From Pseudomonadota bacterium (GTDB taxonomy: Bacteria; Pseudomonadota; Gammaproteobacteria; UBA5335): DNA of 36,957 nucleotides. Shown piece by piece: positions 1 through 9,651 of the stretch. Where the stretch lies: positions 1 through 36,957 of the forward strand of contig JAXHTV010000024.1 of assembly GCA_034189865.1 (NCBI GenBank). The letters run 5' to 3'. The notes under the pieces were generated by a model, which ran no database searches, was not told the origin of the DNA, and saw nothing but the letters and a program-made list of their open reading frames with translations. Position 1 is the stretch's first letter. Each line of letters starts with the position of its first letter. The translations under genes were made by a program, and so were the position numbers.

Positions 1-2
1 TG

Positions 3-827
3 GGGCAAGGACTCAGTGCGATCGTGCGTACTCGGGATCATGTCCTGGTGTTCGATGCTGGTCCTCGCCATGCCAGTGGCTCCGATGCCGGCCGTTTGGT
101 GGTGATTCCGTATTTGAAATCACTGGGGGTGCAGCGGGTGGATGCCTTGGTTGTGAGTCATGCCGATCAGGATCACGCTGGCGGCGTGGCCGCATTGCGC
201 GCCGAACTAAATGTCGACCGCGTATGGATGGGTGATTCCGACCAGCGGCGGTTCCCGGCGGTTTTACCCTGTCGGGCGGGTGAGGTCTGGGCGTGGGACG
301 CGGTGCAGTTCAAGTTTTTGCATCCCCAGCCAGATAAGACAGTGTCTGCCGGCAACGAAGGCTCTTGCGTGCTGAGTGTCAAGGCCCCCGGAGGGCATGT
401 TTTACTCACCGGCGATATCGGATTCGAGTCGGAACGGCTCTTGTTGCAGGCACCCGAGGCGTTGGATGCCGATGTGCTGGTGGTGCCGCACCATGGCAGC
501 GCCGGTTCGTCCTCGCCAGCGTTTGTGGCCGCGGTGTCACCGAACTGGGCTTTGGTGTCTGCGGGGTATGGCAATCGCTACGGGTTTCCCAAGGCGGAGG
601 TGGTCGATCGTTATCAGAGGCTCGGCGCATCGGTGGATGTGACAGGACATAGCGGCGCGATTCGCCTTGTCCTGCCCAGCAACGGTGAGCCGAAGTTGGA
701 GAACTGGCGTGAAAGCGGTCGACGTTACTGGCACGAGCCGGATGGGTGTCACGCTGATTTGGCCCAGGGAAGTGCCCGGCTTCAGTGGTGCGGTTCGAAT
801 GCCAAATCAAGTATGATGCCGCACTGA
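3..827 (+). CDS. comEC: ComEC/Rec2 DNA-uptake protein, C-terminal metallo-beta-lactamase domain (5' end outside window)
   Basis: Open from the first complete codon, so the gene starts upstream of the window; the GTG at 24 lies inside the conserved start of the domain and is not a real start. The visible part is the soluble domain that follows the membrane channel of ComEC, the inner-membrane protein that passes single-stranded DNA into the cytoplasm during natural transformation. The metallo-beta-lactamase fold shows as a GQGL segment at the edge, a VFDAGP strand, the metal motif SHADQDHAGG (H, D, D and H ligands), LTGDI and PHHGS. The last 40 residues or so are poorly conserved. It is followed after 50 nt by exbB, the usual gammaproteobacterial neighbour order before msbA. 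Identity is quite sure; competence of the organism is not shown. Confidence 0.88.
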   Translation, partial: GQGLSAIVRTRDHVLVFDAGPRHASGSDAGRLVVIPYLKSLGVQRVDALVVSHADQDHAGGVAALRAELNVDRVWMGDSDQRRFPAVLPCRAGEVWAWDAVQFKFLHPQPDKTVSAGNEGSCVLSVKAPGGHVLLTGDIGFESERLLLQAPEALDADVLVVPHHGSAGSSSPAFVAAVSPNWALVSAGYGNRYGFPKAEVVDRYQRLGASVDVTGHSGAIRLVLPSNGEPKLENWRESGRRYWHEPDGCHADLAQGSARLQWCGSNAKSSMMPH

Positions 828-877
828 GCAACTTCCACCAACTGTGGTGTTTTCCGAAGAAGAGGCTTTCAAATAGC

Positions 878-1528
878 ATGTGGGAAATTGTCCAGGCCGG
901 TGGCCTTTTGATGGCGCCGATCATCCTGTGTTCCCTGTTGTCTGTGGCGATCTTCGCCGAGCGACTGTGGACACTCCGGCGGGAAAAAATCGTGCCCGCG
1001 AATCTGGTCGAGCAAGTTCGCGGTTCCCACCAAGGTAAAGCGTTAGACGCGACTCAACTGACACAACTTCGCCAGCATTCTCCGCTCGGTCGGGTCCTGG
1101 CGGCCGGTTTGGCGAACGAACATCTGGACCGCACGGCGGTGAAAGAGGGGATCGAAGATGCCGGCCGACATGTAGTCCACGAGCTCGAGCGCTACTTGAA
1201 CACCCTGGGCACCATCGCCGCCATTACCCCGTTGCTGGGGCTTCTCGGGACGGTGATCGGCATGATCAAGGTGTTTTTTGCTATCACTACCGTCGGTGTC
1301 GGTGATCCGACCGCGCTGGCCGAAGGTATCTCCGAAGCGCTGATTACTACCGCTGCGGGTTTGTCCGTCGCGATTCCATCGTTGATTTTTTACCGTTATC
1401 TGCGTGGGCGTGTGGCTGAGATCGTCGTCGATATGGAAGGTCAGGCCATCCAGCTGATGGAAGCCTTGTATGCGGAAGGCGTTCGTCCTCGCCGCCGGAC
1501 CACACGCGCCAAGGCGGCCACGTCATGA
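878..1528 (+). CDS. exbB: ExbB/TolQ-type proton channel protein
   Basis: Inner-membrane subunit of the MotA/TolQ/ExbB family, which forms a pentameric proton channel around ExbD/TolR dimers. I start at the ATG at 878 (MWEIVQAGG), preceded by AGAAGAGG; the reading frame stays open back to 785 but that part overlaps comEC and does not look like an N terminus. The protein is 216 residues, with a first membrane helix near residues 10-30 and two more in the second half (an ITPLLGLLGTVIGMI segment, then an ALITTAAGLSVAIPSLI segment), as expected for the family. Its stop overlaps the exbD start by 4 nt (ATGA), so the two are translationally coupled. There is no tonB nearby, so the energised partner is unknown; a role linked to the envelope operon that follows is inference. 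Confidence 0.9.
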   Translation: MWEIVQAGGLLMAPIILCSLLSVAIFAERLWTLRREKIVPANLVEQVRGSHQGKALDATQLTQLRQHSPLGRVLAAGLANEHLDRTAVKEGIEDAGRHVVHELERYLNTLGTIAAITPLLGLLGTVIGMIKVFFAITTVGVGDPTALAEGISEALITTAAGLSVAIPSLIFYRYLRGRVAEIVVDMEGQAIQLMEALYAEGVRPRRRTTRAKAATS

Positions 1529-1947
1529 AACTCCAGCCGCGGCAGGGCGAGGAACCCGAACTCAATCTGACACCACTGATCGATGTGGTGTTTTTGTTGT
1601 TGATCTTTTTCATGGTCACGACCAGTTTCATCCGTGATGCCGAACTTCGGATCGAGTTACCCAAGGCGAGCCTGGAACCCCAGGTGACCCGGGCGGATGG
1701 GTTGGCGGTGGTCATCGACCAGGACGGCCGCTTTTTCATCAATGAGCAAGAAGTGGTGAATGCCCGTCCGGAAACGCTACGCCAGGCCATGACCAAAGTG
1801 GCGGGAGACAATCGCGGCCTGTTGCGCGTGCGGGCCGACGCCCGTGCTTCACACCAAGCGGTGGTCACTGTGCTGGATGTCGCCGGGCAGCTGGGTTTCT
1901 CGGACATCGTTATCGAAACGGCGAATCTTTCTGCCGACGGCTCATGA
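1525..1947 (+). CDS. exbD: ExbD/TolR-type biopolymer transport protein
   Basis: Partner of the ExbB-like protein encoded just upstream. 140 residues: a short cytoplasmic N terminus, one membrane helix at about 15-36 (LTPLIDVVFLLLIFFMVTTS) containing the essential proton-accepting aspartate (Asp20), and a periplasmic domain to the end. The layout and length match ExbD/TolR. The gene overlaps exbB by 4 nt at its start and msbA by 4 nt at its end, so three genes in a row are coupled. The same pair precedes msbA in many non-enteric gammaproteobacteria. Whether it works with TonB, TolA-like or another partner cannot be read from this window. Confidence 0.92.
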   Translation: MKLQPRQGEEPELNLTPLIDVVFLLLIFFMVTTSFIRDAELRIELPKASLEPQVTRADGLAVVIDQDGRFFINEQEVVNARPETLRQAMTKVAGDNRGLLRVRADARASHQAVVTVLDVAGQLGFSDIVIETANLSADGS

Positions 1948-3707
1948 GCAGTCGTGACCAAACCAACTCGGGCGCCGCAATCTATCGGCGCCTGTTGGGC
2001 TATTCCATGGCGGATTGGCCGATTTTTGCGGTCGCCATCGTGGGCATGGTCCTGTTCGCCGTGGCGGAAACGGGTTTCGCATGGATGATGAAACCCTTGT
2101 TGGATGGCAGCTTTGTCGAGCGTGATCCCGCGGTGATCCGGGCGATGCCCTTTGTGCTGATCGGGTTGTTCCTGCTTCGGGGCGTGGCCGCCGTGGCTTC
2201 GGGTTACGGCATGGCGGTGGTGGGCCAGAATGTGATCCACACCATGCGCTCGGAATTGTTTAGCCATATGCTTCGTCTGCCGGCGTCGTTCTTTGACCGG
2301 AACCCCTCCGGTCAGTTGCTTTCCCAACTGACGTTCAACGTCGATCAGGTCTCACAAGCCGCCACCCAAGCCGTCACGGTGTTGATCCGCGATACGCTGA
2401 AAGTCATCGGGTTTATCGGTCTGATGTTTTATTTGAATCCGCTATTGAGCGGTTTCGCGCTATTGGTGGGCCCGTTGATCGCGTTGCTGATCCGTTTCGT
2501 CAGCCGACGGTTCCGGCGAATCAGTACCCGCATCCAGAATTCCATGGGCGAGCTTACGCATACCTCCGAGGAAATGATCGACGGCCAACGTATCGTCAAG
2601 ATTTTTGGCACCCAGGATTACGAGCAAGGCCGATTCGAAAAGGTCAACGAACACAATCGACGTTTGAATCTGAAACGTTCGCTGACCCAGCAGGCCAGCA
2701 ACCCGACGGTTCAGCTGATCGCTGCGATACCTATCGCGGGGATCGTCTACGTTGCCACCAGCGAGAATGTGCTTGGGACCATGTCGCCGGGCTCCTTCGC
2801 GGCGTTTCTCGGCGCCATGATCGGGTTGCTCAATCCGCTCCGACAATTGACCACGGTAAACGCTCAGTTGCAGCGGGGTATCGCCGCCGCCGAGAGCATT
2901 TTCGATCTGTTGGGAACCGAGCCGGAGGCGGATGTCGGCACCCGGCGTCTGCCGCGGTCCCAGGGCCACATTCAGTTCGCGGGGGTTCGGTTTCGATATA
3001 AAGCCGAGCATCGCCCCGTGCTTGATGGCATCGACCTGGAGGTGAAGCCCGGTCAGACCGTCGCTTTGGTGGGACGATCCGGCAGCGGAAAAACCACGTT
3101 GGTGAGCTTGTTACCGAGGTTCTACGATGTGGACCAAGGTCGGGTGCTGCTGGACGGTCAGGACGTTCGCGAATACCGCCTGGCGGATTTACGCAGCCAA
3201 ATCTCGGTTGTCAGTCAGGAAGTGGTGCTTTTCAACGACACGGTTGCGGCCAATATTGCCTACGGCGTGGTCGGAGAGATCACGGAACAGCGCTTGGAAG
3301 ATGCTGCCCGGGCAGCCCATGCGTGGGAGTTCATTCAGGCGTTGCCGCAGGGGCTCAGTACCCCCATCGGCCAGCACGGCACACTGCTATCCGGTGGCCA
3401 GCGGCAGCGCTTGGCGATTGCACGTGCTTTGCTCAAGGATGCGCCTATTCTGATTTTGGATGAGGCGACTTCCGCTTTGGATTCCGAGTCGGAACGCCAT
3501 ATCCAAGCGGCGCTGGAAGAACTGATGCGAGAACGCACCACTTTGGTGATCGCGCATCGCCTTTCCACCGTGGAAAGGGCAGATCAGATCATCGTGATGC
3601 ACAACGGCCGGATCGTCGAACAGGGAACCCATGCCGAGCTGCTGGCGCAGGGAGGGCACTATGCAGAGTTACACCGGCTACAGTTCCGGGAATCCGAAAC
3701 AGCCTGA
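1944..3707 (+). CDS. msbA: Lipid A flippase MsbA (ABC transporter, fused permease and ATPase)
   Basis: Inner-membrane ABC exporter that flips core-lipid A to the periplasmic face before transport to the outer membrane; it works as a homodimer. At 587 residues it has the family length. The first 330 residues or so hold the six-helix permease domain, with the first helix near 28-48. The nucleotide-binding domain has a Walker A (GRSGSGKTT, about residues 377-385), the ABC signature LSGGQ at about 480, Walker B ILILDEATSALD at about 503-514 and the switch histidine in VIAHRLSTV. The start overlaps exbD (ATGA). A 192-nt stretch without a convincing gene separates it from lpxK, the usual next gene, which acts on the same molecule. 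Confidence 0.95.
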   Translation: MSSRDQTNSGAAIYRRLLGYSMADWPIFAVAIVGMVLFAVAETGFAWMMKPLLDGSFVERDPAVIRAMPFVLIGLFLLRGVAAVASGYGMAVVGQNVIHTMRSELFSHMLRLPASFFDRNPSGQLLSQLTFNVDQVSQAATQAVTVLIRDTLKVIGFIGLMFYLNPLLSGFALLVGPLIALLIRFVSRRFRRISTRIQNSMGELTHTSEEMIDGQRIVKIFGTQDYEQGRFEKVNEHNRRLNLKRSLTQQASNPTVQLIAAIPIAGIVYVATSENVLGTMSPGSFAAFLGAMIGLLNPLRQLTTVNAQLQRGIAAAESIFDLLGTEPEADVGTRRLPRSQGHIQFAGVRFRYKAEHRPVLDGIDLEVKPGQTVALVGRSGSGKTTLVSLLPRFYDVDQGRVLLDGQDVREYRLADLRSQISVVSQEVVLFNDTVAANIAYGVVGEITEQRLEDAARAAHAWEFIQALPQGLSTPIGQHGTLLSGGQRQRLAIARALLKDAPILILDEATSALDSESERHIQAALEELMRERTTLVIAHRLSTVERADQIIVMHNGRIVEQGTHAELLAQGGHYAELHRLQFRESETA

Positions 3708-3899
3708 TCGTGAGCTGCCGCGCCGCATGGTCCTTGCGGCAATGATTCAATGCGCCATGCCTCAAGGCTGCTCGAGGCTGGCGTTCCTCGCGGCGAGATC
3801 GATCCGGTGTCGATCGTCCGTCGATTTCGTGCATCTTCTCCGGGGCTTCGGTCGAATCGGATGCGTTTTTGCCTGCTTTTTGCGCACTCGGTACCGCCC

Positions 3900-4961
3900 A
3901 TGAATCGGTCCGTCGATCCTCGAATCCGGATCCGGCTGGAGCGCGGAATCAATCGCCTGTGGTATGGGGCACGATGGCGATCTTGGCCGCTGTGGCCGCT
4001 GAGCGCGTTGTTCTGCGCCATCGTGGTGGTTCGGCGCTGGCGGCTTGTGCGTGTTCAGCGTAAAAAAAAGCCATCCCCGGTTCCGGTTGTTGTGGTCGGG
4101 AACATCACCACCGGGGGAACCGGCAAGACCCCGTTGGTGGTGGCGATTGTGCGCCACTTGCGGCAGGCCGGTTATTCGCCTGGTGTGATTACGCGGGGCT
4201 ACGGGGGCCGGTCGCCGGCTTGGCCCCAACGGGTCGTACCGGATAGCGACCCGCGTTGGGTGGGTGATGAACCGGTGATGTTGGCGCGATCCTGTGCTTG
4301 TCCGGTGGTTGCCGGCCCCGATCGCATGGCGGACTTGGGCCTGCTTGTCAGTTCCGAGCGCTGCGATGTGGTGGTCAGCGACGACGGCTTGCAACATTAC
4401 CGCCTGCCGCGGGATGTTGAGATCGCGGTCCTGGACGGTGAGCGCGGTTTGGGTAACCGTCTTTGCCTGCCCGCTGGGCCGCTCCGTGAGCCGTCGGGCC
4501 GATTGCGGCAGGTCGACTTTGTGGTCATCAACGGTGGCGGAGATGATGCGGGCGTGCCAATGCAGCTCGCGGCTGCAATGCCCGTGAATCTGACCAGCGG
4601 CGAACAGCGGCCTCTCTCGGCGTTTGCCGATGCGCAGGTCCACGCCATTGCCGGAATCGGCAACCCCGAGCGTTTCTTCACGACGCTAAAGCGCGCTGGG
4701 TTGCAAATTCTGGAACACCCTTTTCCCGACCATTATGATTATCATCCACACAATCTGGACTTCGGTGATGATAGGGCGCTTATTATGACCGAGAAGGACG
4801 CCGTCAAATGCGCGGGGATCGCCCCGGCCAATGCATGGTATCTCCCGGTGGAGGCGGTTTTGCCGGATTCTTTTTTCGATTCGCTTGTTCGTCGGATTCA
4901 AAGTCGGCGGCGTACCGGGCGTTCCGTTGTGCCAGCTGAAGCAGAGGTCAAGGATGGATAA
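3900..4961 (+). CDS. lpxK: Tetraacyldisaccharide 4'-kinase LpxK
   Basis: Phosphorylates the 4' position of the lipid A disaccharide to make lipid IVA, on the cytoplasmic face of the inner membrane. From the ATG at 3900 the protein is 353 residues, close to the family size; the frame is open back to 3750, but those 50 residues show no LpxK similarity. A hydrophobic N-terminal anchor covers about residues 28-46 ([19 protein letters not shown]), and the Walker [12 protein letters not shown] lies at 67-77. The motifs VITRGYGG and [12 protein letters not shown] are typical of LpxK. The end overlaps the next small gene by 8 nt. It is one of several lipid A and KDO genes in this operon. I see no sign of damage. 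Confidence 0.94.
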   Translation: MNRSVDPRIRIRLERGINRLWYGARWRSWPLWPLSALFCAIVVVRRWRLVRVQRKKKPSPVPVVVVGNITTGGTGKTPLVVAIVRHLRQAGYSPGVITRGYGGRSPAWPQRVVPDSDPRWVGDEPVMLARSCACPVVAGPDRMADLGLLVSSERCDVVVSDDGLQHYRLPRDVEIAVLDGERGLGNRLCLPAGPLREPSGRLRQVDFVVINGGGDDAGVPMQLAAAMPVNLTSGEQRPLSAFADAQVHAIAGIGNPERFFTTLKRAGLQILEHPFPDHYDYHPHNLDFGDDRALIMTEKDAVKCAGIAPANAWYLPVEAVLPDSFFDSLVRRIQSRRRTGRSVVPAEAEVKDG

Positions 4962-5133
4962 AAAACTACTGGATATTCTCGCTTGCCCGGTTTGTAAGGG
5001 GCCTTTGGTCTACGACAAGTCGCGCAAAGAGCTAATTTGCAAGCCCGACCGATTGGCGTTTCCGATTCGCGACGAGATTCCGGTGATGCTGGAAGAAGAG
5101 GCGCGTCAACTGGCGGCGGACGAGGAAGTTTAG
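4954..5133 (+). CDS. ycaR: Trm112-family small protein (YcaR-like)
   Basis: 59 residues, starting at the ATG at 4954 with AGAGGTCAAGG just upstream, inside the end of lpxK. It matches the YcaR/Trm112 family: [14 protein letters not shown] at the start with one CxxC (Cys11 and Cys14), a [20 protein letters not shown] stretch and an acidic tail. The cellular role of bacterial YcaR is not established; eukaryotic Trm112 activates methyltransferases, and the family sits almost invariably between lpxK and kdsB in gammaproteobacteria. The stop codon directly abuts the kdsB start, so the three genes are translated together. Confidence 0.9.
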   Translation: MDKKLLDILACPVCKGPLVYDKSRKELICKPDRLAFPIRDEIPVMLEEEARQLAADEEV

Positions 5134-5898
5134 ATGAATTTCAAAGTCGTGGTACCCGCACGACATGGCGCCAGCCGGCTGCCCGGAAAACCCCTTAGGG
5201 ACCTTGCCGGCCGACCGCTCATTTGGCACGTCTACCAACGTGCATGCGAGAGTGGCGCCTCGGAAGTGGTCATTGCCACGGAGCATGATTTGGTCCGGGA
5301 CGCCGCGGAAGGCTTTGGCGCACAGGTGTGCATGACACGGGTCGATCATGCGTCGGGCACCGACCGTATCGCCGAGGTTGCGGAACAATGTGGTTGGGAT
5401 GACGATGAGATCGTCGTCAATTTGCAGGGCGATGAACCGCTTATGCCGGGTGAGAATATCGCCCGGGTAGCTCAGAATCTGGCACTGTCGGACTTGGCTG
5501 ACATCGCCACCTTGTGCACGCCGGTCGGCAACGTGGAATCGCTCCTCGACCCGAATGTCGTCAAGGTAGTCCGCGATGCACGGCAATTCGCGCTTTATTT
5601 CAGTCGGGCGCCCATTCCTTGGAACCGCCAGGGTGGGTTTTCGGTGGATGCCGGCATGCCGCCGGGGAACTGGTATCACCATATCGGGTTGTACGCCTAT
5701 CGTGTGGGGGTGCTGAAGACATTCGCAACATTGCCACCGTGCGATTTGGAGCACCGGGAGCTTCTAGAGCAGCTCCGCGCCTTGTGGCATGGCATGCGCA
5801 TTCACGTCGGTGACGCGATCGCACTGCCCGGTATCGGCGTGGACACGGAAGCCGATCTGCTGCGCGTTGAACAGCTACTCAAAGACGCCGTGGCATGA
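5134..5898 (+). CDS. kdsB: 3-deoxy-manno-octulosonate cytidylyltransferase KdsB
   Basis: Activates KDO with CTP to give CMP-KDO, the donor for the inner core of lipopolysaccharide; cytoplasmic. 254 residues, the usual size. The nucleotide-binding N terminus reads FKVVVPARHGASRLPGKPL, and the later NLQGDEPLMP and DPNVVKVV segments are characteristic of the family. The ATG follows the stop of the preceding small gene with no gap, so it depends on coupled translation. Downstream is a 122-nt spacer before the phosphatase gene. Together with msbA and lpxK this makes the operon a lipid A and KDO supply unit. Confidence 0.95.
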   Translation: MNFKVVVPARHGASRLPGKPLRDLAGRPLIWHVYQRACESGASEVVIATEHDLVRDAAEGFGAQVCMTRVDHASGTDRIAEVAEQCGWDDDEIVVNLQGDEPLMPGENIARVAQNLALSDLADIATLCTPVGNVESLLDPNVVKVVRDARQFALYFSRAPIPWNRQGGFSVDAGMPPGNWYHHIGLYAYRVGVLKTFATLPPCDLEHRELLEQLRALWHGMRIHVGDAIALPGIGVDTEADLLRVEQLLKDAVA

Positions 5899-6020
5899 AG
5901 CTGGTCAACGACGGGTTGTTCATACCACAGCGTTTGTCCGGCACGCCGCGGTCGTGATCCAGGACGTTTGCCAAAAACGATTCGCTCTGGCGCTTACGGT
6001 TTGAGATAGGAAAGCACGCG

Positions 6021-6491
6021 ATGCGTAAGGTCTTGTTCGTTTGTATGGGCAATATTTGCCGGTCGCCGGCGGCGGAAGGCGTGTTCCGGGGCTTGGTAAC
6101 ACGACACGGCTTGTCCGAGCGGATTTATATCGAATCGGCTGGGACGCACCGATACCACGTGGGTGCACCACCGGATCCCCGCATGGTCGAGGCGGCCCTG
6201 GCGAGAGAGATCGATCTGCGTGAGATCCGAGCAAGGCAGGTCACCGCTGAGGATTTTTTTCGTTTTGACTATATTCTCGCCATGGATCAAGCGAATTTGA
6301 GCGGCTTGAGCGCAATCCGTCCCGGCGCGTTCAGTGGGCATTTGGGGTTGTTTCTGGATTTTGCCAGTGACAAGGCCCGTCGGGATGTTCCCGATCCTTA
6401 CTATGGAAGCGAGCGTGGTTTTCAGCTGGTGATCGACTTGGTTACCGAGGCGTCCGAGGGCCTGTTGGCTGAGATTCGAAAACAACTTTAA
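6021..6491 (+). CDS. Low-molecular-weight protein tyrosine phosphatase
   Basis: Cytoplasmic phosphatase of the LMW-PTP family, 156 residues. The P-loop near the N terminus, CMGNICRS, gives nucleophile Cys8 and phosphate-binding Arg14; the general acid is Asp125 in DPYYGS, the conserved D-P-Y/W loop. Such enzymes either regulate tyrosine kinases of polysaccharide export (Wzb/Etp type) or act on other phosphoproteins and arginine phosphate; no kinase gene is nearby, so the substrate is open. It is the last gene of the plus-strand block and ends 23 nt before a strong hairpin terminator shared with rne. Confidence 0.9.
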   Translation: MRKVLFVCMGNICRSPAAEGVFRGLVTRHGLSERIYIESAGTHRYHVGAPPDPRMVEAALAREIDLREIRARQVTAEDFFRFDYILAMDQANLSGLSAIRPGAFSGHLGLFLDFASDKARRDVPDPYYGSERGFQLVIDLVTEASEGLLAEIRKQL

Positions 6492-6514
6492 CAGTTTTGA
6501 CAACGCAATAGCGG

Positions 6515-6555
6515 AACGGGGCTAACGCACAGAATCATGCGTTAGCCCCGTTTTT
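6515..6555. terminator. Rho-independent terminator between the phosphatase gene and rne
   Basis: A perfect 15-bp inverted repeat (arms 6515-6529 and 6538-6552, 8-nt loop) is followed by a run of T on the plus strand. The arms also begin with AA, giving a short T stretch on the minus strand. It sits between two convergent genes and probably serves both directions, more strongly on the plus strand. Confidence 0.88.
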
Positions 6556-6566
6556 CGGTTAAGGGC

Positions 6567-9164
6567 TCAGCCCTTATCTGCGGTTTCCGTTTTTGGTTTT
6601 GTCATCGAGTCGGGTTTTTCAGACGGTGGCGAGGTCCCCGCATCGGGGGCGGGCTTGGTTTCGCTACGTTCTGCTGCGGGGCCCGGCGCGGGTCCGTTCT
6701 CGGGCTGCTTTTTCGGTTGATCGTGTTCAGATCGTTCCTTGGGGCGCGACGGCGCCTCGGCAGCGGATTCTGGATGTACAGATCGGCTTTGTTCGTTCTT
6801 CACCGCATCACGGGCCGGCTGCGCATCGGCCATGGGATGTGGTTCAGTCGGTGGTTGATGTCGGGTGCCATCCGCTTGACCGCCCTGTTTCGCGTCCTCG
6901 CTACCTGAGGCCCGTTTCGTCTCGGCTGAGTCGTCACGTTTGGGTTGTGGCTCCCTTGGGTGTCTCGGTTTTGAGCTGCCTTCCTCGGATGCTCCGGAGG
7001 CTGGTTTATCGTTCGCCTTGGGAGCGGTCTCTGTCGGAGCGGTTGTTTCGACGTTCGATTGCGCGCCTTCCGTTTGGGTCCCGGCTGGTGTGCGCCGACG
7101 ACGCCGACCACCGCGGCGCCCCCGACGGGTTTTTCCGCTGCTGCCTTCGCCTTCTTTTCGGTCCGGTTCTTTGGATGTTTCCGGGCCCGTGGTTACCGCC
7201 TTCTTGGCTTCTTCGGGCGATGGCTTTTGTTCGCCGCTGGTCTTGTCCGCGGATTTTTTCTCCGGACGTCCGCCGGCTGCGGCAGCGGTCGTGGATTTCG
7301 CGCCATTCGGGCGAGATCGCTTGCGGCGTTGCGGCTGACCACTCCTTGCAGGGCTGTCACCCCGAGCCCCCGAGGCCGATCGGGGTTTCCTCGCCCCCTG
7401 GCGAGCCGGTTTTTCTTCCGGCTCGGGCTTGACTGGCTCGGACGTCGTTTCTTCGACTTCCGGAAAGAGTTTTTGCCAAAGCCTTTTCAACAGGCCGTTT
7501 TGCTGCTGGCCTGGTCCGTCGGCTGCTTTCGAGCTTTGCGAGACCGGCGGCGCCGCAGTGGGCGGTGCCGTCAATCGCACGGCGGGTTGTTCCGCCGTGC
7601 GTGTCGTGGCGCTCTCGGTTGGTTGTACCCGGGCGGGTTCAGCTTTCTTGACCAATTCGTGGCTGGCGTCCGCCTCGGCGTCGCTTCTCGCGTCGTCTTC
7701 CCGGATACGTTCCACTTGGTAGTGGGGCGTTTCCATGTGCGGGTTAGGCACGATAACGATTTGAATTTTGTACCGCCCCTCCAGTTGGGTGACGTCCGGG
7801 CGCTTTTCATTCAGCAAGAACGCCCCGACGGGAACCGGCACCTGAGCCACCACTCGGCCGGTTTTCTCTTTCATCGCTTCTTCTTCGACCAGTCGAAGAA
7901 TCGACAGCGCCATGGACTCGACGGTCCGGATCATGCCTTGACCCTCGCAGCGAGGGCACGGCACTTGGCTGTACTCGCCGAGCGATGGGCGGAGTCTTTG
8001 ACGAGACATCTCGAGCAAACCAAAACGAGAGATACGACCGATTTGTACTCGTGCGCGGTCCACTTTGGTGGCGTCCCGGAGACGATTCTCCACCTCGCGC
8101 TGGTTTCTGGTCGGCGTCATGTCGATAAAGTCGATCACGAGCAAACCGCCCAGGTCACGTAATCGGAGTTGCCGGGCAATTTCATCGGCCGCTTCCAGGT
8201 TGGTGATCAGCGCCGTTTCTTCGATGTCGGCGCCCTTGGTTGCACGTGCCGAGTTGATGTCGATGCTGGTCAGCGCTTCGGTGTGATCGATCACCACCGA
8301 GCCGCCGGAGGGCAGGATCACGCTGCGAGAGAAGGCGGTTTCGATTTGGCTTTCAATCTGAAAGCGGGTGAATAGCGGCGTGTGATCTTTATAGTGTTTC
8401 AGCCGGGAAATGTTCTGGGGCATGAACTGCGCCATGAAGTCTTTCGCCTGCTGGTAGACTTCTTCGTCATCAACGAGGATTTCGCCGATGTCGGCGCGTA
8501 AATAATCGCGCAGCGCCCGGATGATGACGTTGCTTTCTTGGTAGATCAAAAATGGTGCGGAACGTTCGGCTGCGGTTTCGATGGCCTGCCAGAGGTGGAT
8601 CAGATAATCCAGGTCCCACTGCAGTTCTTCGATGTTGCGCCCCATGCCAGCGGTACGGACAATCAATCCCATACCGTTGGGAATCTCGAGGCTTCGCATC
8701 ACTTCGCGCAGCTCTTCCCGCTCGTCACCTTCGATCCGGCGTGAGACACCCCCGGCGCGCGGGTTGTTGGGCATCAAGACAAGGAAGCGGCCTGCCAGAC
8801 TGACGAAGGTGGTCAGGGCGGCACCTTTGGTTCCGCGTTCCTCTTTTTCTACCTGGACGACAAGTTCCTGGCCTTCCTTGACGGCATCGGCAATGTTGAC
8901 CCGACCGCTGCCGAGGTCAATGCCTTCGCGGAAGTAGCTCCGCGCGATTTCCTTCATCGGAAGAAAGCCGTTCCGTTCGGCGCCGTAGTCGACGAACGCG
9001 GCGTCCAGGCTGGGTTCTACCCGGGTAATTCGGCCTTTATAAATATTCGATTTTTTTTGTTCTCGTGATGGAACTTCGATATCGAGATCATAAAGTCTCT
9101 GTCCATCCACTAACGCAACACGCAACTCTTCTGGTTGAGTTGCGTTGACCAGCATTCTTTTCAT
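6567..9164 (-). CDS. rne: Ribonuclease E
   Basis: Essential endoribonuclease and scaffold of the RNA degradosome, attached to the inner membrane. 865 residues. The N-terminal 500 or so residues are the catalytic half: S1 domain near 36-120, DNase I-like core with magnesium-binding Asp302 and Asp345 (SIDINS and VIDFIDMTP), and the zinc-link cysteines Cys403 and Cys406 (CPRCEGQG) that tie the tetramer. The start MKRML is the same as in E. coli RNase E; an AGAGAG lies about 10 nt before the ATG. The C-terminal 350 residues are low-complexity, rich in Lys, Arg, Glu, Pro and Ala, with an [12 protein letters not shown] run typical of RNA-binding arginine-rich segments. Partner-binding motifs in this part are species-specific and I cannot assign them. 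RNase G lacks this tail, so the call is RNase E. Confidence 0.96.
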   Translation of the reverse strand: MKRMLVNATQPEELRVALVDGQRLYDLDIEVPSREQKKSNIYKGRITRVEPSLDAAFVDYGAERNGFLPMKEIARSYFREGIDLGSGRVNIADAVKEGQELVVQVEKEERGTKGAALTTFVSLAGRFLVLMPNNPRAGGVSRRIEGDEREELREVMRSLEIPNGMGLIVRTAGMGRNIEELQWDLDYLIHLWQAIETAAERSAPFLIYQESNVIIRALRDYLRADIGEILVDDEEVYQQAKDFMAQFMPQNISRLKHYKDHTPLFTRFQIESQIETAFSRSVILPSGGSVVIDHTEALTSIDINSARATKGADIEETALITNLEAADEIARQLRLRDLGGLLVIDFIDMTPTRNQREVENRLRDATKVDRARVQIGRISRFGLLEMSRQRLRPSLGEYSQVPCPRCEGQGMIRTVESMALSILRLVEEEAMKEKTGRVVAQVPVPVGAFLLNEKRPDVTQLEGRYKIQIVIVPNPHMETPHYQVERIREDDARSDAEADASHELVKKAEPARVQPTESATTRTAEQPAVRLTAPPTAAPPVSQSSKAADGPGQQQNGLLKRLWQKLFPEVEETTSEPVKPEPEEKPARQGARKPRSASGARGDSPARSGQPQRRKRSRPNGAKSTTAAAAGGRPEKKSADKTSGEQKPSPEEAKKAVTTGPETSKEPDRKEGEGSSGKTRRGRRGGRRRRRTPAGTQTEGAQSNVETTAPTETAPKANDKPASGASEEGSSKPRHPREPQPKRDDSAETKRASGSEDAKQGGQADGTRHQPPTEPHPMADAQPARDAVKNEQSRSVHPESAAEAPSRPKERSEHDQPKKQPENGPAPGPAAERSETKPAPDAGTSPPSEKPDSMTKPKTETADKG

Positions 9165-9651
9165 ATTTTGAATTCTCTCTGAAGCTGCGCATAAACGGCT
9201 CTCCGTAACGAGTCAGTTCGGAATCAACTGGGGCGGTAAAAATCCTCTGGTTGCCGTTATCGCGAACCCGCACGAGGAATTGATCTGGCGCGCGATGTGC
9301 CAGTTCGTTCCGCCCGATTTGTGCAAGTTTGCGCGCTAAAATAGGGTTCAAACGATTGGTTTGTTTATATCGGTGAGCCCGTGCCACAGAAGGGACACAT
9401 GGGCCATCCTTCCCGGCAGGCGTCAATGGAAAGAAAAACTGGGGCCAGCACTGAGTGGACGAGTTTGGTTGACCGTAAGAAATAAACCGATCACCCATCG
9501 CACGACCAATCTTTAATAATAGGCCGTTTCTCAGTACCAATCGCAGGCAGTTTCCGCTGCGCGCCTGGCGGTAGAAAACTGTGCCTGTCCTCATCTTGAC
9601 CTGCTTTTAGCAGTTGAAGTGACCTTAGCGGATTCTGGACAGGTGAGTATA
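9165..9651 (-). other. Long untranslated leader of rne
   Basis: About 490 nt without a convincing gene lie between the candidate rne promoter and its start codon. A minus-strand frame (9088-9594) is open but overlaps the rne start in another frame and resembles nothing. In E. coli the rne mRNA has a 361-nt leader whose hairpins let RNase E cut its own message; a leader of similar scale here suggests the same autoregulation. A small CTGCT/AGCAG hairpin lies at 9601-9613. I did not identify a specific equivalent of the E. coli hp2 element. Confidence 0.5.

Noticed and set aside
1347-2327. 326-residue minus-strand frame across exbB, exbD and msbA
   Set aside because: All three plus-strand genes are clearly real and conserved; the antisense product resembles nothing.
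3750-3899. N-terminal extension of lpxK by 50 residues
   Set aside because: It has no similarity to LpxK, and the ATG at 3900 gives the normal length and N terminus.
5895-5957. 20-residue frame starting in the kdsB stop (ATGA overlap)
   Set aside because: There is no similarity, no conserved gene is expected at this place, and a single overlap of this kind is common by chance.
7059-8162. 367-residue plus-strand frame inside rne
   Set aside because: It is antisense to the RNase E gene in a GC-rich stretch; composition is arginine- and phenylalanine-rich without any domain, a typical shadow frame.
9088-9594. 168-residue open frame on the minus strand upstream of and overlapping rne
   Set aside because: It overlaps the well-supported rne start in another frame, has no recognisable motif, and fits better as untranslated rne leader.
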